Assembly (NCBI GenBank): GCA_030348875.1
Contig: JAUCEP010000002.1
Span: 2,311,001-2,375,000, forward strand
Reading direction: 5' to 3'
Source: Ureibacillus composti
GTDB lineage: Bacteria > Bacillota > Bacilli > Bacillales_A > Planococcaceae
Length of the DNA: 64,000 nt
Every line of letters starts with the position of its first letter. The first letter of the stretch is position 1. This document shows positions 44,832-53,552 of the stretch, piece after piece. Both the position numbers and the translations under genes were made by a program. The notes under the pieces are model-generated. The model searched no databases. It had not been told where the DNA came from and saw only the letters and a list, made by a program, of their open reading frames with translations.

Positions 44832-45221
44832 TCAAACATTTTCGTTTTTCATTTGAATTTGTGGATTCATTTTTTGTAGCTCATGAATAAATTGATTTAT
44901 GTTATTGGGAGCAATCTGAATGGTTTTATACTTTCCGTAATTAATTTCAATCCGATTCATTGAAAGTGCTGGGGCTACAAATGGATTTTTCGTGTGACAA
45001 ACAGAGTGAATGTCCTGAATATGTATAGACTTCTTTAAAGGGCCATATAAGATGTTTAATCTTTCCTTTTCAAGTTTGTACTGTGTATGAAACCAAATTG
45101 CGCTTAATAAATAAATCATCAATGGCATTAGGATGATTCCTAAAAGATCAACAGGTTGCTGAATCGAATGATAGAAAACCCAACCGAACATGCCAATCAA
45201 CGTCCAAATGACAATGCCCAT
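44832..45221 (-). CDS. YyaB-like bacterial PH domain membrane protein
   Basis: 129 residues from the first ATG. Two membrane spans (about 3-19, 24-42) are followed by a PH-like domain (LEKERLNILYGPLKKSIHIQDIHSVCHTKNPFVAPALSMNRIEI). The in-frame codons before this ATG read VVFSSKKDWW, which looks like the usual family N-terminus, and GGAGGTGAAACA lies just before them. True translation may therefore begin near 45251 at a non-standard codon. Function unknown. Confidence 0.75.
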   Translation of the reverse strand: MGIVIWTLIGMFGWVFYHSIQQPVDLLGIILMPLMIYLLSAIWFHTQYKLEKERLNILYGPLKKSIHIQDIHSVCHTKNPFVAPALSMNRIEINYGKYKTIQIAPNNINQFIHELQKMNPQIQMKNENV

Positions 45222-45417
45222 CCACCAATCTTTTTTTGATGAAAAAACGACTGTTTCACCTCCCTATTTTTTATACGGTTCAATCTTCCAAATGGTTTCA
45301 AAAATTTCCATTGCTTAGGAGACTAAGAATCAACCATGGGGGCTTTGACTGTATTAAACTTCATAAACTGTTATACTTTGTAAGGAAATGAAACCATTTT
45401 AAAGGAGGTTTGAGAAT

Positions 45418-46767
45418 TTGAAAAATAAGAAGTTATTATGGGGCTTGATGTCCGTTACCTTTCTTTTATTTGTAGGGTCAATTGTCTTTAGTTTATTGCG
45501 AGATGAAGATCCATATCGCTACTACACAGGGATGGGTAGCTCCTTTGACCTTTCTCCGGATGAAGAACAGTATTTATTTCCTTATTACTTAGATGGAAAT
45601 GAAAGCATCTATCGCTCAAATGCAGATGGAACAGATGTCACGAAACTAATTGAATCAGAAAACGCCAGATTACATAGCCCGCGCTATTCGAATGATGGAG
45701 CGAAAATCCTTTATTTAGCCGAAAATGCAGAGCATATCAATACACTATTTGTCGCGAATATGGATGGTAGTGAACAGAAAATGTTAACTCCAGACAAAAC
45801 TCATGTTTCCGAAGCTGTTTTTTCGAAGACAGGCGATCAAATTTATTTCGTTGGAACACCGGCTAAAGATTATAAAAAGGCTGAGGGCGAAACGACAGAA
45901 GGGTTTGACTTATTTTCCGTGAATCTCTCTTCTGGAAATATTGACCAACTAACGAATCGAGATTACTTTACGATGAATGACCTTTCTATTTCACAAGACG
46001 GGAAAGAAATTTATTATCGTGTATTTGAAGTGAATCGTGAGAAAGTAACCGCCTACTCCATTGAGGATGGAATTGAAAAAGAAGCACCGGGATCAAACAG
46101 GCTCCCTGAAGATAGCTATGCATTCCGATATTCACCAGACGGAAGTAAAATGGCTTACAATAGCATATCGGAAGAATCATTGGATAGTTCCCTGTTTAAA
46201 TATGAGTTATTTTTGCTCGATTTAGAAAATGGGGAGACGAAAAGACTGACAAACCTTGGTTCATCGGTTGTATCACCGAAGTTTTTCAAAACCCAAGACA
46301 GCATCGCCTTTTTGGAAAATAAAAATTGGCCACAAGTTCCCGAAAAACATACGCTTAACGTTTTGGACTTAAGAACTGAAAAAATACAGTCGATTGAAAT
46401 GAAGATAACTCCTCCTAATTCAAGCCATTGGGTAATGAAAACACTAGATATATTTGCCAATGGTTATACGGTAGCAGCTTTATATATCATCTTATTAGGG
46501 TTATTAAGCACCTACCTATTTTTCTTCCATTCGACAAGAAAACGGTTTATACCCGCAATTGTTAGCATTATTTTAACAGTACTTGTATTCATCAGCAGTT
46601 TTGTCGTAGCTATGGTTGTAGATCCATGGTACGGAATTGCTGTTGGGATGCTGGCAGTTGCGTTATTGGGATGTACGCTCATTATTTTTGCGTATGCATA
46701 TGTTTTAAAGTTCTTTTTTAAAGAAGACAACAATACTTCAATTGAGATGAAGGAAGAAGCTGAGTAA
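45418..46767 (+). CDS. TolB-like beta-propeller protein with membrane anchors
   Basis: 449 residues from TTG after AAAGGAGG. One N-terminal span (7-26), then WD40/TolB-type repeats (FDLSPDEEQYLF, YSNDGAKILYLAENAE, FSKTGDQIYFVG, RYSPDGSKMAYN) over about residues 40-320. Three C-terminal spans follow (about 345-365, 375-395, 398-425). The propeller is probably outside the cell. No Tol-Pal system exists in Gram-positives, so the role is unknown. Confidence 0.78.
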   Translation: MKNKKLLWGLMSVTFLLFVGSIVFSLLRDEDPYRYYTGMGSSFDLSPDEEQYLFPYYLDGNESIYRSNADGTDVTKLIESENARLHSPRYSNDGAKILYLAENAEHINTLFVANMDGSEQKMLTPDKTHVSEAVFSKTGDQIYFVGTPAKDYKKAEGETTEGFDLFSVNLSSGNIDQLTNRDYFTMNDLSISQDGKEIYYRVFEVNREKVTAYSIEDGIEKEAPGSNRLPEDSYAFRYSPDGSKMAYNSISEESLDSSLFKYELFLLDLENGETKRLTNLGSSVVSPKFFKTQDSIAFLENKNWPQVPEKHTLNVLDLRTEKIQSIEMKITPPNSSHWVMKTLDIFANGYTVAALYIILLGLLSTYLFFFHSTRKRFIPAIVSIILTVLVFISSFVVAMVVDPWYGIAVGMLAVALLGCTLIIFAYAYVLKFFFKEDNNTSIEMKEEAE

Positions 46768-46826
46768 TTGCTAGGTGTTATTATTTTTTTATTAAAAAAG
46801 TCACTGGGACAGATGTAGATTTTTTA

Positions 46827-47195
46827 AGAAAAGTCACTAATATTTATAGTAAGATTTTGACTTTTTTCTTAGGATGAAGAGATATTATTCCGACTGGTTA
46901 AGAAGTGTTAGCCACTCTCCAGAAACCGCGGCCTACCACTGTAAGCCGCGCAAAATTTCCGGAACATTTAGAAGGCCATATTTTATGTGAGCGGACCTTA
47001 CACAAAGCCGGGGGCAAAATCGCCACGTCGTGTGGCATTGCCCCCATGACCAACGTCCTGTTGGCCTCATAGACAAGTCGAAAAGACTGTTTCAACATGG
47101 CTTTGCGGCTTGTGTGGGGAGCGAAAACGCCACGTCCTGTGGCATCGCTCCCATGACCAACATCGTGTTGGCCTCTTAGTCCGCTCTCAGCATAA
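46827..47195. repeat. GC-rich structured repeat, copy 1
   Basis: About 300 bp of clearly higher G+C than its surroundings, nearly the same as 50402-50745. It contains two symmetric hairpins: GGGGGCAA...TTGCCCCC and GGGAGCGA...TCGCTCCC, each with GCCACGTC / TGTGGC inside, and each followed by ATGACCAACxTCxTGTTGGCC. Both copies start TTTTAAGAAAAG(T/C)CAC and end TCTTAGTCCGCTCTCA. No gene is convincing inside; possibly a MITE or a structured RNA. Confidence 0.85.
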
Positions 47196-47456
47196 ACTAT
47201 ATAAGAATTTGGATTAGAATGTTTCCTACTTTATTAAAATCCATAATCAGCACCTTTGCTTTTGAGTAAATTGATGTGTTTAAGGTTTGTCCCAACCCGT
47301 TTATATTTTTACATCAAACGAGCCCGATTGTTCTCTTTTGACAACAGTGTCACTTTTTGCGCTTCCCCAGGAAATTTCGGAAATGATTGCACGTGATTTC
47401 CGGTCATTATTTTTTTAAAATTCACGCTCCAAACGCACTTTTAAAGAGGAAATCAC

Positions 47457-47999
47457 CTAAATTCCTTCCACTTCACATCTAATTTTATAAAAATTCAGAA
47501 TTAACGGATGTGTCTTTTTATTAAATTTTAATTCTTTTAATCTTCTTTTCCCAAGTCTTCGATCCAACATGGCATAGGCCCGGATGATAACATTTTCTGA
47601 ACTCAAAGCCTCTTCTATAGATAAAGAACCGTACTCCATAAATGGTTCATAAAGGTGGAAACTGTTGAAAATACTTTGATTATGCAAGATATCATCTGCA
47701 TCATCTGACACTTGAACTAATGCTTGTCGTTCCTTCGACTGAAACATAATCTCCCAATCAGAACGATAAGGGATACCCTTTAAATTTTGATGTCTTTTCA
47801 TCTGTTGATAGAGTTCCTCATGCTTGATAGTGTAAGTTACATCAGAAGCACTTAAAATCTCTTTTTTATCAAATGTGATCCATACTCTTGCAGGACCATC
47901 ATGGAATTTTCGATACACTGTAGCATAAATTTTAATTCGACCTTGTAATTGATCACATAAAAAACTTTCAAGTGTTGATTTTGTTTTACTCCATTGCAA
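47457..47999 (-). CDS. SF0329-like protein of unknown function
   Basis: 180 residues if started at TTG 47999 (7 nt after AGAGGTGG); GTG codons at 48011 and 48008 are alternatives. Sequence LQWSKTKSTLESFLCDQLQGRIKIYATVYRK then WITFDKKEILSASD and LDRRLGKRRLKELK fits the uncharacterised SF0329 family. Cytoplasmic; function unknown. Confidence 0.65.
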   Translation of the reverse strand: MQWSKTKSTLESFLCDQLQGRIKIYATVYRKFHDGPARVWITFDKKEILSASDVTYTIKHEELYQQMKRHQNLKGIPYRSDWEIMFQSKERQALVQVSDDADDILHNQSIFNSFHLYEPFMEYGSLSIEEALSSENVIIRAYAMLDRRLGKRRLKELKFNKKTHPLILNFYKIRCEVEGI

Positions 48000-48110
48000 A
48001 TGATTCACCACCTCTAACCAACATTTATTCTATTAATTTAACATAATGTTGGTATTGATCCCTTGACCAAGCTGCCGCGCTTACTAAATGAATGATTTCC
48101 TCAACAATAA

Positions 48111-48150
48111 AAAAGTAATTCCCAGGTGATAAACCTTAGGAATTACTTTT
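48111..48150 (-). terminator. terminator of the YfmQ-like gene
   Basis: AAAAGTAATTCC (48111-48122) and GGAATTACTTTT (48139-48150), with T/A runs on both sides. Confidence 0.85.
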
Positions 48151-48201
48151 ATCTCATAAAACATAGTTCTCTAGACTATGTATCGTTTGAGCTATTTTCT
48201 T

Positions 48202-48636
48202 TTAACCATTTGAAATTGTAAAGTTTTGCAGTTCATCAGACGTTATACGATAAGAGGCAACTTTTTTCTTCCGTTGCTTTACAATATCGACGTGTTCATC
48301 ATAATTATAGACAAAGAACGTTACTTCTTTTTTTCCTTTTTTAACGGTCATAATATATGGAATCACATCCGTTTCTGGGTGAAGAACTGATTCTTCATTA
48401 CCAGGGAAAATATGATACCTTTCTAAAAAAAGGGCCTCATTAAAATAGTCAACTAATTGATCCTGATCTTGCTTATTTAATTGCCTTCCATTATAGGTTA
48501 CCGTAATATAGTTACTGTCAATTTTTGGATGGAGGGCAAATTTACTAACAACCCATCCAACGACTGCACTTGGGGGACTCGTTAATAACTTTAGCAAAAT
48601 TCCACCCAACACAATAAGAGCAGCAGTCCATGTCAT
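48202..48636 (-). CDS. YfmQ-like membrane-anchored protein
   Basis: 144 residues from the ATG at 48636, 9 nt after AAGGAG (a TTG at 48645 overlaps the RBS). One N-terminal span, then FALHPKIDSNYITVTYNGRQLNKQDQ and a beta-rich domain. Length and start (MTWTA) suit the Bacillus YfmQ family of unknown function. Confidence 0.6.
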   Translation of the reverse strand: MTWTAALIVLGGILLKLLTSPPSAVVGWVVSKFALHPKIDSNYITVTYNGRQLNKQDQDQLVDYFNEALFLERYHIFPGNEESVLHPETDVIPYIMTVKKGKKEVTFFVYNYDEHVDIVKQRKKKVASYRITSDELQNFTISNG

Positions 48637-48786
48637 ATCAATCAACTCCTTGCCAAATCACTATTTACCATTATTTTTCCATTCTACTATGGATATTTTA
48701 TGCTCTACCTTTACTATCATAATAAATTTTAAGGGATTATGACCATCCAATCTATTATAATTTTGACCATCCACTAACATGTAAAG

Positions 48787-50217
48787 TTAAAGTGAATGAA
48801 GTGCTTCTGCAAACCGTTTAATTCCTTGATCAATTGATTGTTCGTCTTCCCTTGCAAATGTAAAACGAACAAACCCTTTTTTTGAACCCATTGTTGAACC
48901 TGGAACATAGATGACGCCTCTCTTCATGGATTCCTCAAGTAATTGACTTTCATTATGGTCTTTTTTAATGTGAACCCATAGATGAATACCGCCATTTGGA
49001 ACAGTAAATTCTACCTCATCCTTTAAATAAAAGTTCAAACTCTCTACAATTTGGTTTTTTCGCTTTTCTAATTCCTTCACTAACCTTTTCATATGAGTTT
49101 GGAAATTTTCAGATTCCATAAAATCATTGGCAATCCATTGTGTAAAGCTGGAATGCCCAAAATCGATTTGTTGTTTGGCATCAGCTAATCTTTCAATCAC
49201 TGAAGTTGGTCCAATAATCCAACCAATCCTTAAACCAGACGCAACAATTTTGGATAACGAGCTAATATATAAAACATTTCCATGGACGTCCATTGATTTG
49301 AGTGTAGGGATTTTTTCTCCATTGAATGAAGTGAGGCTATACGGATCGTCTTCCACTACAGGGATTCCATATTCAGATGATATTTCTAAAATCGCTTTTC
49401 GTTGTTGAGCATTCATTAAATAGCCTGTTGGATTTTGATAAGATGGATTGAGAAAAATCATTCGAATCCGATGTTTTTTGTATAAAGACAATAACTCTTC
49501 AGGATTTATTCCCTCTTGATGAACAGGCAAATCATAAACCTTTATTCCCGCAGATTGAAAAATGGGAAGACTATAATTATAGGAAGGGTTTTCGATGGCG
49601 ACTGCATCTCCAGGTTTTAATAAACATTGAACGACAAGGTGAAGTGCTTGCTGCGCCCCAGAAGTAATGAGGATTGAAGATGGAGTCGTTTCAATTCCTC
49701 GATACTGTTTCACGTGTTTTGTCAGCGTGCTTCTTAATATAGCGCTTCCTTGTGGATGATCGTACCCTAAGCTTCCGATAAAGGAACGAGTTGAAGTGAT
49801 TTCTCTTAAGGACTTTAGTGGGAACAGATCTTCGGACAACTCGCCACTTGCTAAATTAATGAGCTGATGTTCGACCGCTTCTTTTCTGATTCGTTGCGTA
49901 ACAGGTAAATTCGGCAAAAAAGAGCCCGCTTCGATATACCGGTTCCAGCTCGGAATACGTTTTTTAGCAATTCCCCATATATCTTTACTAATGGTCGTGC
50001 CGCTTCCTCTATTTCTTTGAATAAGACCATTTGCTTCTAATTCATCATACGCTGCCACTACGGTACTCCTATTAACGTTCAGTTCCTTCGCTAAATATCG
50101 TTCGGAAGGCAATGGTTTATCCGGTGGAAATGTACCATCTGCTATTCCCTGTTCCATATACTCTGCCAGTTGTTTATATATTGCTTTTTTAGCGCTTCGG
50201 TCTGGTCTCCAATCCAT
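48787..50217 (-). CDS. MocR-family regulator (GntR winged helix plus aminotransferase domain)
   Basis: 476 residues from the ATG at 50217 after GAGGAAG. The helix-turn-helix LPSERYLAKELNVNRSTVVAAYDELEANGLI is followed by an aminotransferase-like domain with PLP lysine in SSLSKIVASGLRIGWI and the VEDDPYSLTSF loop. Distinct from the MocR at 20412, with no obvious divergent target. Repeat copy 2 lies upstream. Confidence 0.87.
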   Translation of the reverse strand: MDWRPDRSAKKAIYKQLAEYMEQGIADGTFPPDKPLPSERYLAKELNVNRSTVVAAYDELEANGLIQRNRGSGTTISKDIWGIAKKRIPSWNRYIEAGSFLPNLPVTQRIRKEAVEHQLINLASGELSEDLFPLKSLREITSTRSFIGSLGYDHPQGSAILRSTLTKHVKQYRGIETTPSSILITSGAQQALHLVVQCLLKPGDAVAIENPSYNYSLPIFQSAGIKVYDLPVHQEGINPEELLSLYKKHRIRMIFLNPSYQNPTGYLMNAQQRKAILEISSEYGIPVVEDDPYSLTSFNGEKIPTLKSMDVHGNVLYISSLSKIVASGLRIGWIIGPTSVIERLADAKQQIDFGHSSFTQWIANDFMESENFQTHMKRLVKELEKRKNQIVESLNFYLKDEVEFTVPNGGIHLWVHIKKDHNESQLLEESMKRGVIYVPGSTMGSKKGFVRFTFAREDEQSIDQGIKRFAEALHSL

Positions 50218-50401
50218 GTACAATCTTCCTCATCCTATTAAATAATCGGTTCTAAAGTATTATTATACACCTAACCATCCAATCGTCTATTATATTCGCC
50301 ATCCACTTTAATAAAGTTTGTTTTCATCTCGTTTGTACATGTTGATTCAATTTCATAGGAGGTAATTTCAGCAAAAAAAAGACCAGTACATAATGGAATT
50401 T

Positions 50402-50745
50402 TAAGAAAAGCCACAATTACCTATATGATTTTGATAATTTGAGAGCAATAAGTGTTAGCCATTCTCCAGAAACCGCGGCCTACCACTGTAAGCCGCGCAA
50501 AGTTTTCGGAACGTTTAAGAAGGACACATTATATGTGAGCGGACCTTACACAAAGCCGGGGGCAAAAACGCCACGGCCGCATGTCTTGCCCCCATGACCA
50601 ACATCGTGTTGGCCCCAAAGACGAGTCGGAAAGACACGTTCCAACGTGGCTTTGCGGCTTGTGTGGGGAGCGAAAACGCCACGTCCTGTGGCATCACTCC
50701 TATGACCAACGTCGTGTTGCCCTCTTAGTCCGCTCTCACCGAAAA
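50402..50745. repeat. GC-rich structured repeat, copy 2
   Basis: Highly similar to 46827-47195 throughout and in the same orientation. Differences fall partly inside stems and keep them paired (for example GGGGGCAAAAAC...GTCTTGCCCCC). Partial terminal inverted repeats GAGAGC (5') and GCTCTC (3') are seen. A shorter inverted relative is at 17436-17567. Confidence 0.85.
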
Positions 50746-50779
50746 CTAAATCATATTCTCTATTAGTATTAACAGCAAA

Positions 50780-50814
50780 AAAACACCATTTTTTCTAATT
50801 AAAAATGGTGTTTT
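50780..50814 (-). terminator. terminator of the AlkD-like gene
   Basis: AAAACACCATTTTT / AAAAATGGTGTTTT with a 7-nt loop. Confidence 0.88.
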
Positions 50815-50858
50815 GGGGATTTGTTTCACCTTTCGATTGTTTCAATACTAATCTATCT

Positions 50859-51566
50859 TTAACATCTAACATATTTACGCTTAAAGCCAATTCGATCTTT
50901 CTCTATTTCTTTTTGAATATTTTCATACGCATGAAGGAAGGTATTTTTCTTATTAGGTCTTCTCATTTCCACTGGCCCAATTGCCTCAGCAATTTCGACT
51001 GCCTTTTCATGGAGCGGCAAATAAGATACCCCTACCGTGTAGACAAAATTATTCATTGCAGATTTTGTTCGTTCTGGCGATTCACGAATGGTATTTTTAA
51101 CCGTTTCCAACATCGTAGCAATCTTACTTTCCGAAAATTCATGGTCTTTTCGATTCCCAAGTAGCCAACAATAGCAACTCCAACCTGCGGACATTTTTAG
51201 TTCATCGCCACTGGCAATCCATTTATCTGCTACATCTTGTGCAATATCCGATTCTGATAAAGTTACTGCCACCACATAATCAGACAGCATATAAAAATAG
51301 GCCGACTCTATCCAACGATCATAATCCGCCTCTGTCATCGCTTTTGGATCTGCGATTACCCCTGCAAAATACATGGCGTCATAGTTACCCGTCGCATATA
51401 GTTCTTCTGCTAAAGCTTGGTTGATTTTAATTTTCTTCGCAATGGGCTTCATCGCACCCGTTGCAACGCCAAACACCGGTTCCTGTGCACCGTTCGATAT
51501 GTACATTTTTTTCGTTCGTTCCTTGCCAAGCGCTTCCAGTTCCTGCATCACCATTTGAAAATCCAT
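50859..51566 (-). CDS. DNA alkylation repair protein (AlkD-type HEAT-repeat glycosylase family)
   Basis: 235 residues, all-helical. Typical family segments: VFGVATGAMKPIAKKIKINQALAEELYATGNYDAMYFAGVIADP near residue 30 and SAGWSCYCWLLGNR near 125. AlkD proteins remove bulky N3/N7 alkyl bases; activity depends on aromatic and Asp residues I cannot map exactly. GGAAG upstream of the ATG. Stand-alone. Confidence 0.82.
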   Translation of the reverse strand: MDFQMVMQELEALGKERTKKMYISNGAQEPVFGVATGAMKPIAKKIKINQALAEELYATGNYDAMYFAGVIADPKAMTEADYDRWIESAYFYMLSDYVVAVTLSESDIAQDVADKWIASGDELKMSAGWSCYCWLLGNRKDHEFSESKIATMLETVKNTIRESPERTKSAMNNFVYTVGVSYLPLHEKAVEIAEAIGPVEMRRPNKKNTFLHAYENIQKEIEKDRIGFKRKYVRC

Positions 51567-51676
51567 CGTTACTTAACACTTCCTTTTTTTAATATTTTCT
51601 CGATAAAAATTTTAAGTAGATGGATCTATTTTAACATTTGTCGTAGAAGAAAGAGCGTGGTAATATTTTCGGGCAT

Positions 51677-51719
51677 AATGATAGGCCCCTTCCCACCAAA
51701 CGGAACGGAGCCTATCATT
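51677..51719 (-). terminator. terminator of the second quinone oxidoreductase gene
   Basis: AATGATAGGC (51677-51686) and GCCTATCATT (51710-51719) arms, with further G/C pairing inside. Confidence 0.75.
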
Positions 51720-51742
51720 TTAAATTCCCTTAAAGAGAGCGC

Positions 51743-52726
51743 TTATTTATTTACTTCCAATATGATTTTTCCTAAGCTTTGTCGGCTTTCGATTAAACGA
51801 TGTGCTTCGGAAGCTTCCTCTATTGAGAAGGTGTTACCTATTTTAATGTCTAAACGGCCATCTGCTAGATATTCTAACACTCGCTCTGCCGTTTCACGTA
51901 ATAATTCAGGGCGGTTGTTTCTTGTTGTACCTATGCTAAAACCGAGAACTGCACGGCAACTGGAGTATAAATCCAGTGTTTTAACTTGGCCTACTTCACC
52001 GCTTGCATTTCCGAAGTTAACTAATCTCCCGTACATCGCTAAGCAGTCCAAACTTTTTTCAGCTATCTTGCCACCGACGGAATCTAAAATCACATCGACG
52101 CCTTTTCCATCTGTCAGTTCATTCACCTTCTCTACGAAATCTTCCTGTTCATAATTGATGACGTGGTCCGCTCCTGCCACAAGGGCTGTTGAAATCTTGC
52201 TTTCACTACCAACCGTACCGATGACACGACTCGCGCCTAGAATTTTTGCCAACTGAATGGCAGTCGTTCCAATGCCTCCTGCAGCTGCATGAATTAGAAC
52301 CGATTCGCCTTGAACTAATCTTCCCACATCTGCCAGTAATTTATAGGATGTAAAAGAAACAAGTGGACTCGCTGCAGCCTTACGATAATCAACGTTTTCA
52401 GGTAATACAAACGCAAGGTTTTCATCCGCTACGATATATTCTGCATAGGAGCCTGTCTTAGGGAAAGCAATAACTCGTTGTCCCACTTTTAGGTTTTGCA
52501 CATCAGATCCTACTTCCGTAATAACTCCTGTTGCATCCATCCCTGGAATGATTGGCGGTTTTCCTGCTGCATGAAATTTCCCTTGTCTTGTCATAATATC
52601 CGCAAAGTTCACACTTGTTGCGTCTACTCGAATAAGTACTTGGTTACTTTCGATTGTTGGCGTGTCCACTTCAATATATTTTAATACTTCGGGCCCACCA
52701 AATTCATTAATAACAACAGCTTTCAT
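51743..52726 (-). CDS. zinc-type MDR quinone oxidoreductase, paralogue of the 621-1607 gene
   Basis: 327 residues, same layout as 621-1607: MKAVVINEFGGPEVLK, IAFPKTGSYAEY, HAAAGGIGTTAIQLAK, NFGNASGEVGQ, and the end SRQSLGKIILEVNK. About two-thirds identical by eye, so the two are probably an old duplication. Here it stands alone, with its own terminator, unlike the first copy in a dicarboxylate cluster. RBS AGGGGG. Likely an NADPH-dependent quinone or enone reductase. Confidence 0.87.
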   Translation of the reverse strand: MKAVVINEFGGPEVLKYIEVDTPTIESNQVLIRVDATSVNFADIMTRQGKFHAAGKPPIIPGMDATGVITEVGSDVQNLKVGQRVIAFPKTGSYAEYIVADENLAFVLPENVDYRKAAASPLVSFTSYKLLADVGRLVQGESVLIHAAAGGIGTTAIQLAKILGASRVIGTVGSESKISTALVAGADHVINYEQEDFVEKVNELTDGKGVDVILDSVGGKIAEKSLDCLAMYGRLVNFGNASGEVGQVKTLDLYSSCRAVLGFSIGTTRNNRPELLRETAERVLEYLADGRLDIKIGNTFSIEEASEAHRLIESRQSLGKIILEVNK

Positions 52727-52978
52727 CTATGATTCCCCCTACGAAATGATACTTTACCTGCAAAAAATCCCCTTTTTTATTCCACTGGCACTATATGATG
52801 AAAAGAAGATAAAGAATCCATTTATAAACCAAATTGATAAAACCACTGACTTCCCTTTTAATGGATAGATATATTGGGATGCGGAAATTTTTTACTTTAC
52901 AATAAATTCTATTTATTTCACCAAAATCCCTTTAGTTTGATGAAGTTTTCTAAGTAAATTGATTTTTTAAATGAACGT

Positions 52979-53007
52979 GTATAAAAAAATCGAATCGTTT
53001 TATACTA
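52979..53007 (+). promoter_or_regulatory. conserved promoter of RNA element E4
   Basis: GTATA (52979), 17-nt spacer, TATACTA (53001-53007). The only copy with A at the fifth -35 position. Confidence 0.6.
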
Positions 53008-53012
53008 TTAAA

Positions 53013-53500
53013 GATTTCACTTCTATTCCAAGTGACTAAGGAGGGTTAACCCGATGAGTGTGGAAGATTGTTAGCTCAGAAGGACCGTCAAGAATCACTA
53101 TTAAATAAGTGATTAAGGAGGGTTAACCCGATGAGTGCGAATAGTCGTTAGCTCAGAAGGACCGTCAATTTTCACTTCTAAATAAGTGATTAAGGAGGGT
53201 TAACCCGATGAGTGTGGCAGATCGTTAGCTCAGATGGACCGTCAAGAATCACTATTAAATAAGTGATTAAGGAGGGTTAACCCGATGAGTGCGAATAATC
53301 GTTAGCTCTGAAGAACCGTCAATAATTCACTTTTCATTAAGTGATTAAGGAGGGTTAACCCGATGAGTGTGGCAGATCGTTAGCTCAGATGGACCGTCTA
53401 AACTGTAAAGCTAAAGCATCTAATGCGAAAGCGAGGCAGTGTGTCATGGAGGAAGATCGAAAGTGAATCATACCCGGAATTAAATTTCCGGGTTTTTATT
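53013..53500 (+). ncRNA. RNA element E4: five-module version of the family
   Basis: Five AAGGAGG/GGGTTAACCC/mini-frame modules are repeated at 53038, 53115, 53192, 53269 and 53347 (steps 77, 77, 77, 78), followed by the common 3' tail and terminator ACCCGGAAT/ATTTCCGGGT (53472-53498). The six-codon frames start at 53054, 53131, 53208, 53285 and 53363 and read MSVEDC, MSANSR, MSVADR, MSANNR, MSVADR, each ending TAG. Modules alternate in type (2 like 4, 3 like 5). Each later module is preceded by a hairpin of the type TCACTnnnAAATAAGTGA. No plus-strand gene follows. Confidence 0.72.
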
Positions 53501-53552
53501 TTGTTTATTTTCGAGATAGAAAGCACTACGATAGCTGCTACCAACTTTAAAC

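Noticed and set aside
46898..47098. open frames of about 65 codons inside the GC-rich repeats (also 50515-50709)
   Set aside because: Both follow from the repeat sequence and low stop frequency in GC-rich DNA; no RBS and no family-like protein.
53038..53420. tRNA-like D-arm (TAGCTCAGAAGG) and 77-nt size suggesting tandem tRNAs
   Set aside because: No TPsiC arm (GGTTCGA), no acceptor stem and no anticodon stem can be folded; the resemblance is limited to the TAGCTCAG word.
53013..53500. type III toxin-antitoxin antitoxin RNA repeats
   Set aside because: Such loci have a toxin gene right after the repeats; here the next gene is on the other strand and encodes an unrelated alpha-CTD-like protein.
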